Notes under the pieces: model-generated
Told to the model about the DNA's origin: nothing
What the model saw: only the letters and a program-made list of their open reading frames with translations
The model's database searches: none
Program-made: the position numbers and the translations under genes
Part shown: piece by piece, positions 8,206 through 16,368 of the stretch
How positions within the stretch are numbered: the stretch's first letter is position 1
Layout of the letters: the number at the start of each line of letters is the position of its first letter
Origin: UBA1672 sp964587815
GTDB taxonomy: Bacteria > Pseudomonadota > Alphaproteobacteria > Micavibrionales > Micavibrionaceae
Assembly (NCBI GenBank): GCA_964587815.1
Contig: CAZPMH010000006.1
Coordinates: 1-64,000, forward strand
Length of the DNA stretch: 64,000 nt
Direction of reading: 5' to 3'

Positions 8206-9369
8206 TTATTCGCTTAAATCATCCCAAAATTCGCGGATTTTGCGGAAAAAGCCGCTGGATTCAGGGGAGTGTTTGTTTTCGCTGCCGTTCTTGCCGCCCA
8301 TAGAGTCGTCTAAGTCTTTCAGCAAATCTTGCTGTTTTTTATTCAGATTGACGGGGGTTTCGACAAATATTTCGATGAACATATCACCGCGACTTTCCGA
8401 TCTGATCTTGCTCATCCCTTTACCGCGCAGGCGGAATTGTTGACCTGTTTGCGTGCCGGGCGGAATTTTTACACTGGCGCGGGTGCCTTCGATTGTGGGC
8501 ACTTGTACATCTCCGCCAAGTGCTGCGCGGGTGACGGTTATCGGCACGCGGCAGTAAAGATTGTCTGCATCACGCTGGAATAGTTTGTGCGGCGTGACGT
8601 TGATCATCACGTATAAATCGCCGCGTGGGCCACCGCGCATGCCCGCTTCACCTTCGCCGGTTAATCTGATGCGGCGGCCTGTTTCAACGCCGGCAGGGAT
8701 TTTAACCTTTAGTGTTTTTGAGGTTTGCATGCGGCCAGTTCCGTGGCACTTCTTACAAGGATTTTTGATGATTGCGCCTTCGCCGTTACAGGTCGGGCAG
8801 GTGCGTTCTATTGTAAAAAACCCTTGTTGCTGACGTACGCGGCCTATGCCGTTACAGGTGCCGCAGTTGGTTGATTCTTCTTTGTTTTCTGCGCCTGTTC
8901 CGTCGCATGCATCGCAGGAGTCGTTGACGGGAATTTTGATTTTAGCCTCTTTGCCTTTATAGGCTTCTTCCAACGTCATTTGCATGGTGTATTGCATGTC
9001 GGAACCGCGTGAAGGGCCACCACGTCTGCCGCCGCCACGCGCCCCGCCGCCCATAAAGTCACCGAACATGTCTTCGAAAATGTCGGAAAAGCCTGCGCCG
9101 CCGAAGCCACCTGTCGGGCCGCCCGGGCCACCGCCCATTGAGCCGTCAAAAGCGGAGCTGCCGTAGCGGTCATATGCCGCGCGTTTTTGTTCGTCTTTCA
9201 AAACGTCGTAGGCTTCGTTAATTTCCTTAAATTTTTCTTCCGCCTTCGGGTTGTCTTTGTTCTGGTCGGGATGGTACTTCATCGCGAGCTTGCGGTATGC
9301 TTTTTTAATTTCATCCGCGCTTGCGTCCCGCCCGACATCTAAGGTGTTGTAGAAATCTTTATCGGCCAT
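8206..9369 (-). CDS. dnaJ: Chaperone protein DnaJ (Hsp40)
   Basis: Co-chaperone that delivers substrates to DnaK and stimulates its ATPase. In 387 residues: J-domain with HPD at 33-35, a Gly/Phe-rich linker (GGGPGGPTGGFGGAGF region), four zinc-binding repeats (CDACDGTG, CGTCNGIG, CPTCNGEG, CKKCHGTG), two C-terminal beta-domains, and a dimerisation tail. The start is set at MADKDF (9369); an upstream in-frame TTG would overlap the J-domain gene. Type I DnaJ, complete. Confidence 0.98.
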   Translation of the reverse strand: MADKDFYNTLDVGRDASADEIKKAYRKLAMKYHPDQNKDNPKAEEKFKEINEAYDVLKDEQKRAAYDRYGSSAFDGSMGGGPGGPTGGFGGAGFSDIFEDMFGDFMGGGARGGGRRGGPSRGSDMQYTMQMTLEEAYKGKEAKIKIPVNDSCDACDGTGAENKEESTNCGTCNGIGRVRQQQGFFTIERTCPTCNGEGAIIKNPCKKCHGTGRMQTSKTLKVKIPAGVETGRRIRLTGEGEAGMRGGPRGDLYVMINVTPHKLFQRDADNLYCRVPITVTRAALGGDVQVPTIEGTRASVKIPPGTQTGQQFRLRGKGMSKIRSESRGDMFIEIFVETPVNLNKKQQDLLKDLDDSMGGKNGSENKHSPESSGFFRKIREFWDDLSE

Positions 9370-9371
9370 TG

Positions 9372-9713
9372 TTATCTCTTTTCTTCCTTTGGAGTGCCAA
9401 ACAAGCCAAGGAAATTCTGCCAAATACCATCTGATTTGATTGCCGAATTATCGTTTTTTGCAGAATTTTGCTGCGTGGTTTTCGCCAACATGATGCGGTT
9501 GTATCGTGCGCGTGCATTTGCGGTTTTCAAATTCGTATACGCCTCATTGATACGACGAAACCTTGCATCTGCTTGGTCGTTATTCGGGTTTTTATCAGGG
9601 TGATAAATGCTGGCGAGTTTAAGATATGCTTTCCTTACCTGTGCATCGGTTGCGGCAGGGGAAATTCGCAGCACATCATAATATGTCTGGTTTTTTGATG
9701 GCTCTTTTCTCAT
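9372..9713 (-). CDS. Stand-alone J-domain protein
   Basis: A 113-residue type III J-protein lodged between dnaK and dnaJ. The J-domain fills residues 8-72 with HPD at 38-40 and the usual helix II/IV basic pattern; the remaining 40 residues are polar and end in GLFGTPKEEKR. It has neither a Gly/Phe region nor zinc repeats, so it probably recruits DnaK to a specific client. The stop is 2 bases before the dnaJ ATG, so the two are translationally linked. Its own ATG has no Shine-Dalgarno sequence and overlaps a perfect 7-base inverted repeat. Confidence 0.9.
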   Translation of the reverse strand: MRKEPSKNQTYYDVLRISPAATDAQVRKAYLKLASIYHPDKNPNNDQADARFRRINEAYTNLKTANARARYNRIMLAKTTQQNSAKNDNSAIKSDGIWQNFLGLFGTPKEEKR

Positions 9714-9766
9714 TTATGGCACCATAAACCGTCTTTTTCGCTTTGGCTTTTTTTCATATTATAAGG

Positions 9767-9797
9767 GCGGCACGATTTCTTGTGGTAATCGTGCCGC
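9767..9797 (-). promoter_or_regulatory. 11-bp hairpin between dnaK and the J-domain gene
   Basis: GCGGCACGATT (9767-9777) and its exact complement (9787-9797) flank a 9-base loop, 20 bases after the dnaK stop. No T-run follows on the minus strand, so it is more likely an mRNA-stabilising or processing hairpin than a terminator. A TATAAT-like box comes next on that strand. Confidence 0.6.
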
Positions 9798-9817
9798 GTT
9801 ACTTTTAAGTATCGCTC

Positions 9818-11767
9818 TTAAGCGGACTTTTCTTCGTTGTCAGATTCTTCCTCAATTTCAAGGTCTGTAAAATCTGCGTCGATTGTGTCGTCGTCGTCAT
9901 CGGAGGACGCGGCTTGTGCGGCGGCATCAGCATCATCCGGTGCGTTTGCGGCTTCTTCTTCCTGTGCCTTGCGATATGCGATTTCACCGATTTTCATGCT
10001 GGCCTCTGTCAGGCTTTCGGTTTTTTCCTTGATCTCGTCAGGATCGTCGCCTTCCAGAGCCGTTTTCAAATCAGCGATGGCTTCTTCGACGGCGGTTTTT
10101 TCTTCCGCAGGCACATCATCGCCCAGCTCCTTAATTGAGCTCTCGGTGGAGTGGATCATGGCTTCTGCCTGGTTTTTCGCTTCAACGACTTCGCGCTTTT
10201 TCTTATCAGAATCGGCGTTGGCTTCGGCGTCTTTAACCATTTGATCGATGTCATCATCGGACAGGCCGCCAGAGGCTTGAATGCGGATTTGTTGTTCCTT
10301 ATTCGTGGCCTTATCTTTTGCCGACACGTTCACGATACCGTTCGCATCGATGTCGAATGTGACTTCAACTTGCGGGATGCCACGCGGGGCAGGTGGGATG
10401 CCGACAAGGTCAAATTGACCGAGCATCTTGTTGTCTGCTGCCATTTCACGTTCACCTTGGAACACGCGGATTGTTACGGCGTTTTGGTTGTCTTCTGCGG
10501 TTGAGAAGACTTGCGACTTTTTCGTTGGAATTGTTGTGTTGCGCTCAATCAAGCGTGTGAACACGCCGCCCAAAGTTTCGATACCAAGAGAGAGCGGCGT
10601 CACGTCAAGCAGAAGAACGTCTTTAACATCGCCCTGTAGAACGCCGCCCTGAATTGCCGCGCCGTTGGCGACAACTTCGTCAGGGTTTACGCCTTTATGC
10701 GGCTCTTTCCCGAAGAATTCTTTCACGGTTTCAACGATTTTCGGCATGCGGGTCATACCACCGACCATGACGATATCGTCAATTTCAGAGGCTTTTAGCC
10801 CTGCATCTTTTAGCGCGGCTTTTAGCGGCTCTTTCGTGCGTTTCACCAGATCATCAACGATGCTTTCGAGTTTTGCACGGCTCAAATTGATTTGCAGGTG
10901 CTTTGGCCCTGATGCGTCAGCGGTGATGAACGGAAGGTTCACTTCAGTCTGTGTTGTGCTGGATAGCTCAATTTTCGCTTTTTCAGCCGCTTCTTTTAAG
11001 CGCTGAAGTGCGACTGTGTCTTCGCGCAGGTCAATGCCGTTTTCTTTTTTGAATTCATCTGCGAGGTAGTCGATGATGCGTGTGTCGAAATCTTCACCGC
11101 CGAGGAATGTATCACCGTTGGTTGATTTTACTTCGAATACGCCGTCGCCGACTTCTAAGATTGAAACGTCAAATGTACCACCACCCAAGTCATAGACAAC
11201 AATTGTACCTGTTGAGGCTTTATCAAGACCGTAGGCTAAGGCGGCTGCGGTTGGTTCGTTGATGATACGCTCCACTTCGAGACCGGCGATTTTACCCGCA
11301 TCTTTTGTGGCCTGACGTTGTGAATCGTTAAAGTAAGCCGGAACAGTGATGACGGCCTTGGTCACGGGCTCGCCGAGGAAGCTCTCAGCGGTTTCCTTCA
11401 TTTTCTGTAAGACCATCGCGGAGATTTGTGAGGGCGCGTATTTTTCGCCGTCAACTTCAACCCATGCATCGCCGTTTTCACCCTTAATGATGTTAAAAGG
11501 CGCAGTTTCCGCCATTTCCTTGACTTGCTTGTCTGAGAAGGGGCGACCGATTAAGCGCTTAATTGCATAGAGAGTGTTTTCTGGGTTTGTAACAGCCTGG
11601 CGCTTTGCGGGTTGTCCGACCAAGCGTTGGTCGTCTTTTGTAAACGCGATCATTGACGGGGTTGTTCTTGCCCCTTCTGCGTTTTCGATTACTCTTGGTT
11701 CTTTTCCGTCCATAACGGCAACGCAAGAGTTTGTGGTTCCTAAATCAATGCCAATAATTTTGCTCAT
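9818..11767 (-). CDS. dnaK: Chaperone protein DnaK (Hsp70)
   Basis: ATP-dependent chaperone that cycles with DnaJ and GrpE. In 649 residues the N-terminal ATPase has IIGIDLGTTNSCVAVMDG, the phosphate-2 motif VYDLGGGTFDVSILE and VGGMTRMPKI; the linker DVLLLDVTPLSLGIETLG precedes the substrate-binding domain. The C-terminal tail is unusually acidic (runs of Asp/Glu) and ends EEKSA rather than the short E. coli-type tail. It lies 177 bases downstream of grpE, with a possible heat-shock promoter in the gap. Confidence 0.99.
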   Translation of the reverse strand: MSKIIGIDLGTTNSCVAVMDGKEPRVIENAEGARTTPSMIAFTKDDQRLVGQPAKRQAVTNPENTLYAIKRLIGRPFSDKQVKEMAETAPFNIIKGENGDAWVEVDGEKYAPSQISAMVLQKMKETAESFLGEPVTKAVITVPAYFNDSQRQATKDAGKIAGLEVERIINEPTAAALAYGLDKASTGTIVVYDLGGGTFDVSILEVGDGVFEVKSTNGDTFLGGEDFDTRIIDYLADEFKKENGIDLREDTVALQRLKEAAEKAKIELSSTTQTEVNLPFITADASGPKHLQINLSRAKLESIVDDLVKRTKEPLKAALKDAGLKASEIDDIVMVGGMTRMPKIVETVKEFFGKEPHKGVNPDEVVANGAAIQGGVLQGDVKDVLLLDVTPLSLGIETLGGVFTRLIERNTTIPTKKSQVFSTAEDNQNAVTIRVFQGEREMAADNKMLGQFDLVGIPPAPRGIPQVEVTFDIDANGIVNVSAKDKATNKEQQIRIQASGGLSDDDIDQMVKDAEANADSDKKKREVVEAKNQAEAMIHSTESSIKELGDDVPAEEKTAVEEAIADLKTALEGDDPDEIKEKTESLTEASMKIGEIAYRKAQEEEAANAPDDADAAAQAASSDDDDDTIDADFTDLEIEEESDNEEKSA

Positions 11768-11808
11768 TGTTTTTTCCTTGTCTGTTGTGGCGTGTTAGAC
11801 GTTGGCCC

Positions 11809-11834
11809 ATATGGCACCAAGACAACACCCAAAG
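11809..11834 (-). promoter_or_regulatory. Possible heat-shock (sigma-32-like) promoter of dnaK
   Basis: On the minus strand CTTTGG is followed after 12 bases by TGCCATAT, resembling the RpoH pattern CTTGAA / CCCCATAT, about 42 bases before the dnaK ATG. A TATAAT-like box lies further upstream. No CIRCE inverted repeat (TTAGCACTC-N9-GAGTGCTAA) is present here or before grpE. Confidence 0.3.
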
Positions 11835-11944
11835 GTTTCTTTAAGTTCACATTATATACCAATAGATTTGTAAAAAATCCAGTATAGCATCTAAGTTTTA
11901 CAACAAATTATTTGTCGTAAACGTCATCAAAGTTACGCGTTTTT

Positions 11945-12682
11945 CTAAGCCTGCGTGTCGATTTTGCTGCCCGGGTCTGTGGTTGGTTTGTCTTGCTCGG
12001 GCGCGTTTGGGTCACCTTTTGCAATACCAACGCGTGCAGGGCGCAGAATTCGGTTGTTCAGAACGTATCCCGGCTCAATGATTTGTATGATTGTGCCTGC
12101 AGCTTTTTCGGGAATGGGCGCTTCGAACATTACTTCGTGGAAGTTGGGGTCGAATTGCTGATCCAGTGGTTCCAATTTTTGGATGCCGTTTTTTTCAAAA
12201 GCGCGGAGCAGTTCGCGTTCTGTCGCTTCGATACCGTTAATGAGGGCTTGGAATTGTTCGGTTTGCTCTTCAGGAACTGCTTCTAAAGCGCGACGGAGGT
12301 TGTCAGCAACGCTCAAGATATCTTTTGCAAAGCCTGATACAGCGAATTTTGAGGCGTCTTCGCGTTCTTTTACGGCGCGTTTGCGGGTGTTTTCCGCATC
12401 GGCAAGGGCACGCACCATGTGGTCTTTAATGCGGGCGTTCTCTTCTTCTAAAACCTGTATACGCACTTGATCTGCGTTTGGCTCGGCTTGAGGTTCTGCA
12501 ATGCTTTCCTCGCGATCATTGTCTTCGAGGTCTTCGGAAAATGATTCATAATTCAGGATATCGCTTTGTGCATCTTGTGCAGCCATTTGCGCAAGCAACT
12601 CGTCTTCGTTTTGCTGCTGCGTGTTGTCTAGATTTTCGTCTTCTTCTTGAGAGGGGATCGGATTTTTTTCACCCGTGTTCAT
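11945..12682 (-). CDS. grpE: Nucleotide exchange factor GrpE
   Basis: Releases ADP from DnaK. The protein of 245 residues has a long acidic, Gln-rich N-terminal extension (about 65 residues), a coiled-coil (VLEEENARIKDHMVRALADA) and the C-terminal beta-domain with the GrpE signature (LDQQFDPNFHEVMFE ... GYVLNNRILRPARVGIAKG). It is longer than the usual 180-200 residues because of the N-terminal tail. hrcA, normally just upstream of grpE in this class, is absent here. Confidence 0.96.
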   Translation of the reverse strand: MNTGEKNPIPSQEEDENLDNTQQQNEDELLAQMAAQDAQSDILNYESFSEDLEDNDREESIAEPQAEPNADQVRIQVLEEENARIKDHMVRALADAENTRKRAVKEREDASKFAVSGFAKDILSVADNLRRALEAVPEEQTEQFQALINGIEATERELLRAFEKNGIQKLEPLDQQFDPNFHEVMFEAPIPEKAAGTIIQIIEPGYVLNNRILRPARVGIAKGDPNAPEQDKPTTDPGSKIDTQA

Positions 12683-12746
12683 ATCAGAGACCTTTCCGTT
12701 TTTTATGCCATCATTTGTTATAGAGGTGTTCCTTATAGTACAGAAG

Positions 12747-12772
12747 CAGAAAAACGCAAAATTAATTTGCGC
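12747..12772 (-). terminator. Terminator downstream of the 12815-13738 gene
   Basis: On the minus strand CGCAAA pairs with TTTGCG across a 5-base loop and runs into five T. It separates the secreted-protein gene from grpE and marks grpE as the start of its own transcript. Confidence 0.65.
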
Positions 12773-12814
12773 TTTTCAAAAGGGTTCGATGTTGTTGTGT
12801 AGAGGGGTATTCTT

Positions 12815-13738
12815 TTATTTATAGTCTTTAGCGATGTTTGGATAACTTGCTCTGACTTCTATTGTTTTGACCTGTTCTTTCGGGCCGTTAATGTCAAACG
12901 CTTTGCGTGTTACATTTATTGTTCCCATTACAGTTGAGTCTTTATTCCCCAATTGATTGGTAACCAAGCCGTTCGGATCGGTAAAAATTGCGTAATGATT
13001 GGCGTGGTATGGGGACTTGTACTCAGCAAACACTTCTTCTAGTGGAACAAGACCGCGTTTTTTCGCGAAATCATGCAGATGTTCGCGCACATCAACACCT
13101 AACTTTGCGTGTGGAGTGGATAACAACACAGCATTTTTCGGGAAGAACCAAAAGCGTAGCGTGTAATCCTTGTTCAACGCCTGTTTGTTTGGCGATATCG
13201 CTTGGTTTTCTCCCGGTCTTTGGGGGGCGTAAGGAACAATGATATCGATTTTTTCTTTTGATACGATAAGTTCATATGTACCGTAGTTACCGTAATTTGT
13301 TTCGATTGTAATTGCGTTAACGCCATCTTGGATAAGCTGATCACGGTTCATCGGTATGTCGAGAAATGAAATATTTTCTTTCGCAACACAGTCATGGTTA
13401 GAGTATCTTGGCTTTCCCAGCAGCTCTAATTCCATTTCAGTTCCGATAATTTTGGCGCCCTCATTTTTAAACTCCGTTTCATAAGAACCGTCTACCATGA
13501 TGGCACAGCCTGAATATTGCCCGGGGTTTGCAAGGCGGATCACAAAGTCTGATACAGATTCTCTCGGGTCATTGTAAATTTCTACAACCTTAAGGTCTCT
13601 GTCCAGAAAGTTTTTCACCAAGTCAACTGAGACAACCTGAGTTTGATGGTTCTGTCTGGCTTCTGACGGTGTTGTGAATGAAAGAGATGTTAGTGCAATA
13701 AGAGAAAAGAAAGCGACGTTTCGAGATATTTTAAGCAT
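12815..13738 (-). CDS. Exported protein of unknown function
   Basis: A 307-residue protein with a clear signal peptide (hydrophobic core FFSLIALTSLSF, likely cleavage after SEA). The mature part holds two cysteines (GCAIM and HDCVA) that could form a disulfide, and a beta-rich pattern. I do not recognise a family. It occupies the place between grpE and rph where hrcA is usually found, but has no sequence link to stress regulation. It is divergent from rph across 128 bases and has its own terminator. Confidence 0.75.
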   Translation of the reverse strand: MLKISRNVAFFSLIALTSLSFTTPSEARQNHQTQVVSVDLVKNFLDRDLKVVEIYNDPRESVSDFVIRLANPGQYSGCAIMVDGSYETEFKNEGAKIIGTEMELELLGKPRYSNHDCVAKENISFLDIPMNRDQLIQDGVNAITIETNYGNYGTYELIVSKEKIDIIVPYAPQRPGENQAISPNKQALNKDYTLRFWFFPKNAVLLSTPHAKLGVDVREHLHDFAKKRGLVPLEEVFAEYKSPYHANHYAIFTDPNGLVTNQLGNKDSTVMGTINVTRKAFDINGPKEQVKTIEVRASYPNIAKDYK

Positions 13739-13772
13739 TATGTGTAACCCAAATAGTGTAATTCAAACATGA

Positions 13773-13805
13773 GTTTAACGCAGAACTTGGTTTTACGCAA
13801 AACTT
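13773..13805. repeat. Imperfect tandem direct repeat in the rph divergent promoter region
   Basis: TTTAACGCAGAACTT (13773-13787) and TTTTACGCAAAACTT (13791-13805) match at 13 of 15 positions and are 18 bases apart centre to centre, placing them on nearly the same DNA face. This looks like a pair of regulator half-sites; the regulator is unknown. Confidence 0.35.
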
Positions 13806-13866
13806 ATCTTGATTTATTCTTTCATAAGGGCGAAAAACAAGCAAACAAACATGAAAGAGGTTATTG

Positions 13867-14583
13867 ATGCGTCCATCCAACAGAACTCCTGATGCTTTAA
13901 GAGAGATTGAAATTATTCCTGATTACATGCGCCACGCGGAAGGATCGTGCCTGATTAAGTGCGGTGATACGCATGTTTTATGCTCGGCAAGTGTCGAGGA
14001 TAATGTGCCGCGCTGGATGAAGGGATCGGGCAAAGGCTGGGTGACGGCGGAATATGGCATGTTGCCGCGGTCTACGCATTCACGCATGGATCGTGAAGCG
14101 GCGAGAGGCAAGCAATCTGGTCGGACTCAAGAAATTCAGCGTTTGATTGGTCGGGCGCTTCGCTCCGTTGTGGATATGGAGAAAATGGGCGAGCGTCAGG
14201 TGCGTGTTGATTGTGATGTTATACAGGCAGATGGCGGCACACGAACCGCGTCTATCACTGGCGGATATGTCGCGCTTCACTTGGCGATGCAACATCTGGA
14301 GCGTATTGGCGTGATTGATGCGTTGCCGTTTACGGATAGTGTAGCGGCGATTTCCTGTGGTGTTTATAAAGGGACGCCCGTTTTAGATTTGGATTATGAT
14401 GAGGATTCCGATGCGGAAACGGATGCGAATTTTGTGATCACGGGCACAGGCGGCATATGTGAAATTCAAGGAACGGCGGAGCAAGAGCCGTTTACGGAAG
14501 AGCAGTTTTTGGAGATGCTATCTTTGGCAAAGCAAGGATGTGCAGATTTGAAGGCAGCGCAAGATAAGGTGTTGGGAGTTTAG
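13867..14583 (+). CDS. rph: Ribonuclease PH
   Basis: Phosphorolytic 3'-5' exoribonuclease that trims tRNA 3' ends. The 238-residue protein carries the RNase PH signature (RPSNRTPDALREI at the start, the GMLPRSTHSRM loop, and RALRSVVDMEKMGERQV with phosphate-binding residues). The ATG at 13867 has AGAGG seven bases upstream; a TTG one codon earlier is less likely. It is the first gene of rph-rdgB-hemW, with 2 bases to rdgB. Confidence 0.97.
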   Translation: MRPSNRTPDALREIEIIPDYMRHAEGSCLIKCGDTHVLCSASVEDNVPRWMKGSGKGWVTAEYGMLPRSTHSRMDREAARGKQSGRTQEIQRLIGRALRSVVDMEKMGERQVRVDCDVIQADGGTRTASITGGYVALHLAMQHLERIGVIDALPFTDSVAAISCGVYKGTPVLDLDYDEDSDAETDANFVITGTGGICEIQGTAEQEPFTEEQFLEMLSLAKQGCADLKAAQDKVLGV

Positions 14584-14585
14584 AT

Positions 14586-15182
14586 ATGCGCGTTTTTGAT
14601 GGTGATGAATTGTTGATTGCCACACATAATCAAGGCAAAGCACGTGAGATTGCGGATTTGTTGCGCCCTTTTGTTTCTACTTTCTACACTGCGACGGATT
14701 TGGATTTGCCAGAGCCTGAGGAAACAGGGAAAACATTTGCGGAAAATGCTGTTTTAAAGGCGAGCCTTGCAGCGCAGAGGAGCGGCAAAGTCTGTTTGGC
14801 AGATGATAGCGGATTGAGTGTGTCTGCGCTCAATGGAGACCCTGGCATATACTCCGCGCGTTGGGGCGGGCCTGATAAAGATTTTAATTTGGCAATGCAT
14901 AAGGTTCATGAGGCTGTCGGCGATAACCCTGATCGTTCGGCGGCCTTTATTTGTGTGCTCGCGATGGCTTGGCCTGACGGGCATTCGGAGGTGTTCGAGG
15001 GGCGTGTTGAAGGTGAGCTGGTTTGGCCGATGCGTGGGGAGAAGGGGTTTGGTTATGATCCTATTTTTCAAGCAAACGGTTATGATGTGACCTTTGCCGA
15101 AATGGAGCAGGCAGAAAAGCATGCTATATCACACCGCGCAGATGCGTTTGCGAAGTTGGTGCGGGATTGTTTTAAGGGCTAG
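14586..15182 (+). CDS. rdgB: dITP/XTP pyrophosphatase
   Basis: Clears non-canonical purine nucleotides (ITP, XTP, dITP) from the pool. The Ham1/RdgB signature is seen in IATHNQGKAREI at the N-terminus, CLADDSGLSVSALNGDPGIY with the catalytic aspartates at about 75-95, and GFGYDPIF near residue 155. The 198-residue length is standard. It follows rph by 2 bases and precedes hemW by 6, so these are co-transcribed. Confidence 0.97.
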   Translation: MRVFDGDELLIATHNQGKAREIADLLRPFVSTFYTATDLDLPEPEETGKTFAENAVLKASLAAQRSGKVCLADDSGLSVSALNGDPGIYSARWGGPDKDFNLAMHKVHEAVGDNPDRSAAFICVLAMAWPDGHSEVFEGRVEGELVWPMRGEKGFGYDPIFQANGYDVTFAEMEQAEKHAISHRADAFAKLVRDCFKG

Positions 15183-15188
15183 GTTCTT

Positions 15189-16361
15189 ATGACGCTTAGT
15201 TCTTCTTTTCGTGACGGTCAAATGGGGGTGTATATTCACTGGCCGTTTTGCGCCGCAAAGTGCCCGTATTGTGATTTTAATTCCCATGTTCGAGAACGAA
15301 TTGACCAAGATGTTTGGGCGGATGCGTATGTGTGTGCCCTGGAACATTACGCGTCTCTTATTCCTGATAAACAAGTGGTTTCGATTTTTTTTGGTGGGGG
15401 TACGCCGTCTTTGATGCGGCCTGATGTTGTGGCGCGGATTATTGATTGCGTTCAACGGTTGTGGCGGTGCGCGAATGATATTGAGATTAGCTTGGAGGCA
15501 AACCCGACATCGGTTGAGATAGAAAAATTTCAAGGGTTTCGCGATGCGGGTGTTAACAGGGTTTCGCTCGGTATTCAGGCGCTCAACGATTCTGATTTGA
15601 AATTTTTAGGGCGCGAGCATAGCGCGGAAGAGGGACGACGGGCGATAGATGTTGCGGCCTCAGTTTTTGATCGGGTGAGTTTTGATTTGATGTATGGGCG
15701 ACCTGATCAGACTTTGTTGCAGTGGGAATCAGAATTAGAACAGGCGTTAAAGATGGCGCAGGGGCATTTGTCGCTCTATCAGCTGACGATTGAACGGAAT
15801 ACGCCGTTTTATATGCGTCATACACGGGGGGAGTTTGAAATTCCTGATGAGGTGCGTGGGGCGGAGTTTTATCATTTGACGCAGGATGTTTTGGAGGCGC
15901 ATGGCTATCCTGCTTATGAGGTGTCTAACCACGCGGTTGAAGGGCAGGAATGTCGGCATAATTTGGTGTATTGGCGAATGGCGGATTATATCGGTGTGGG
16001 TGCGGGGGCGCATGGGCGGTTTATGATGGATGATCAAAAATATGCGAGCCGTGATCATGCCGCGCCGGAAAGCTGGCTGAAGCGGGTTCAGGAAAAGGAC
16101 TATGGTGCGCATGATTTTGAGGTTTTGAGCGCGGAAGATCGTTTTCATGAGGCGTTGATGATGGGGCTACGTCTGCGTGATGGAGTTTCCGTTTCGCATT
16201 GCGAAGGTTTATCGGGTTTGCGGTTTGAGGGTCAGGTCGATATGGCGCGGCTTGAGACGATTTGTGCGCAAGGGTGGGCATCGTGCGAGAAAGACCATAT
16301 AAAATTAAGCCGAGAGGGGACTCTTCGGCTTAATGCATTGGTTCATTATCTTTTGAAATAA
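15189..16361 (+). CDS. hemW: Radical SAM haem-chaperone-like protein HemW
   Basis: Relative of oxygen-independent coproporphyrinogen oxidase. The radical SAM cluster motif C-X3-C-X2-C is at Cys21, Cys25 and Cys28 (WPFCAAKCPYCDF), followed by the SAM-binding FFGGGTPSL motif and a C-terminal HemN-like domain. It lacks the extra N-terminal segment and fourth cysteine of true HemN, so the HemW assignment (haem trafficking) is preferred over coproporphyrinogen oxidation. A strong hairpin near its 3' end probably serves as terminator for the convergent gene. Confidence 0.93.
   Translation: MTLSSSFRDGQMGVYIHWPFCAAKCPYCDFNSHVRERIDQDVWADAYVCALEHYASLIPDKQVVSIFFGGGTPSLMRPDVVARIIDCVQRLWRCANDIEISLEANPTSVEIEKFQGFRDAGVNRVSLGIQALNDSDLKFLGREHSAEEGRRAIDVAASVFDRVSFDLMYGRPDQTLLQWESELEQALKMAQGHLSLYQLTIERNTPFYMRHTRGEFEIPDEVRGAEFYHLTQDVLEAHGYPAYEVSNHAVEGQECRHNLVYWRMADYIGVGAGAHGRFMMDDQKYASRDHAAPESWLKRVQEKDYGAHDFEVLSAEDRFHEALMMGLRLRDGVSVSHCEGLSGLRFEGQVDMARLETICAQGWASCEKDHIKLSREGTLRLNALVHYLLK
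16301..16334 (-). terminator. Hairpin inside the hemW 3' coding end, probable terminator of the convergent gene
   Basis: ATTAAGCCGA and TCGGCTTAAT pair, extended by GAG/CTC around a 4-base loop with one bulge. On the minus strand the stem is followed by TTTTAT, so it can end transcripts from the 16369-17988 gene while being embedded in the last codons of hemW. There is no T-run on the plus side. Confidence 0.55.
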
Positions 16362-16368
16362 TTTTGAC

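Noticed and set aside
9837..11798. Long plus-strand ORFs opposite dnaK
   Set aside because: They are shadows of the conserved dnaK frame with low-complexity translation and no start signals.
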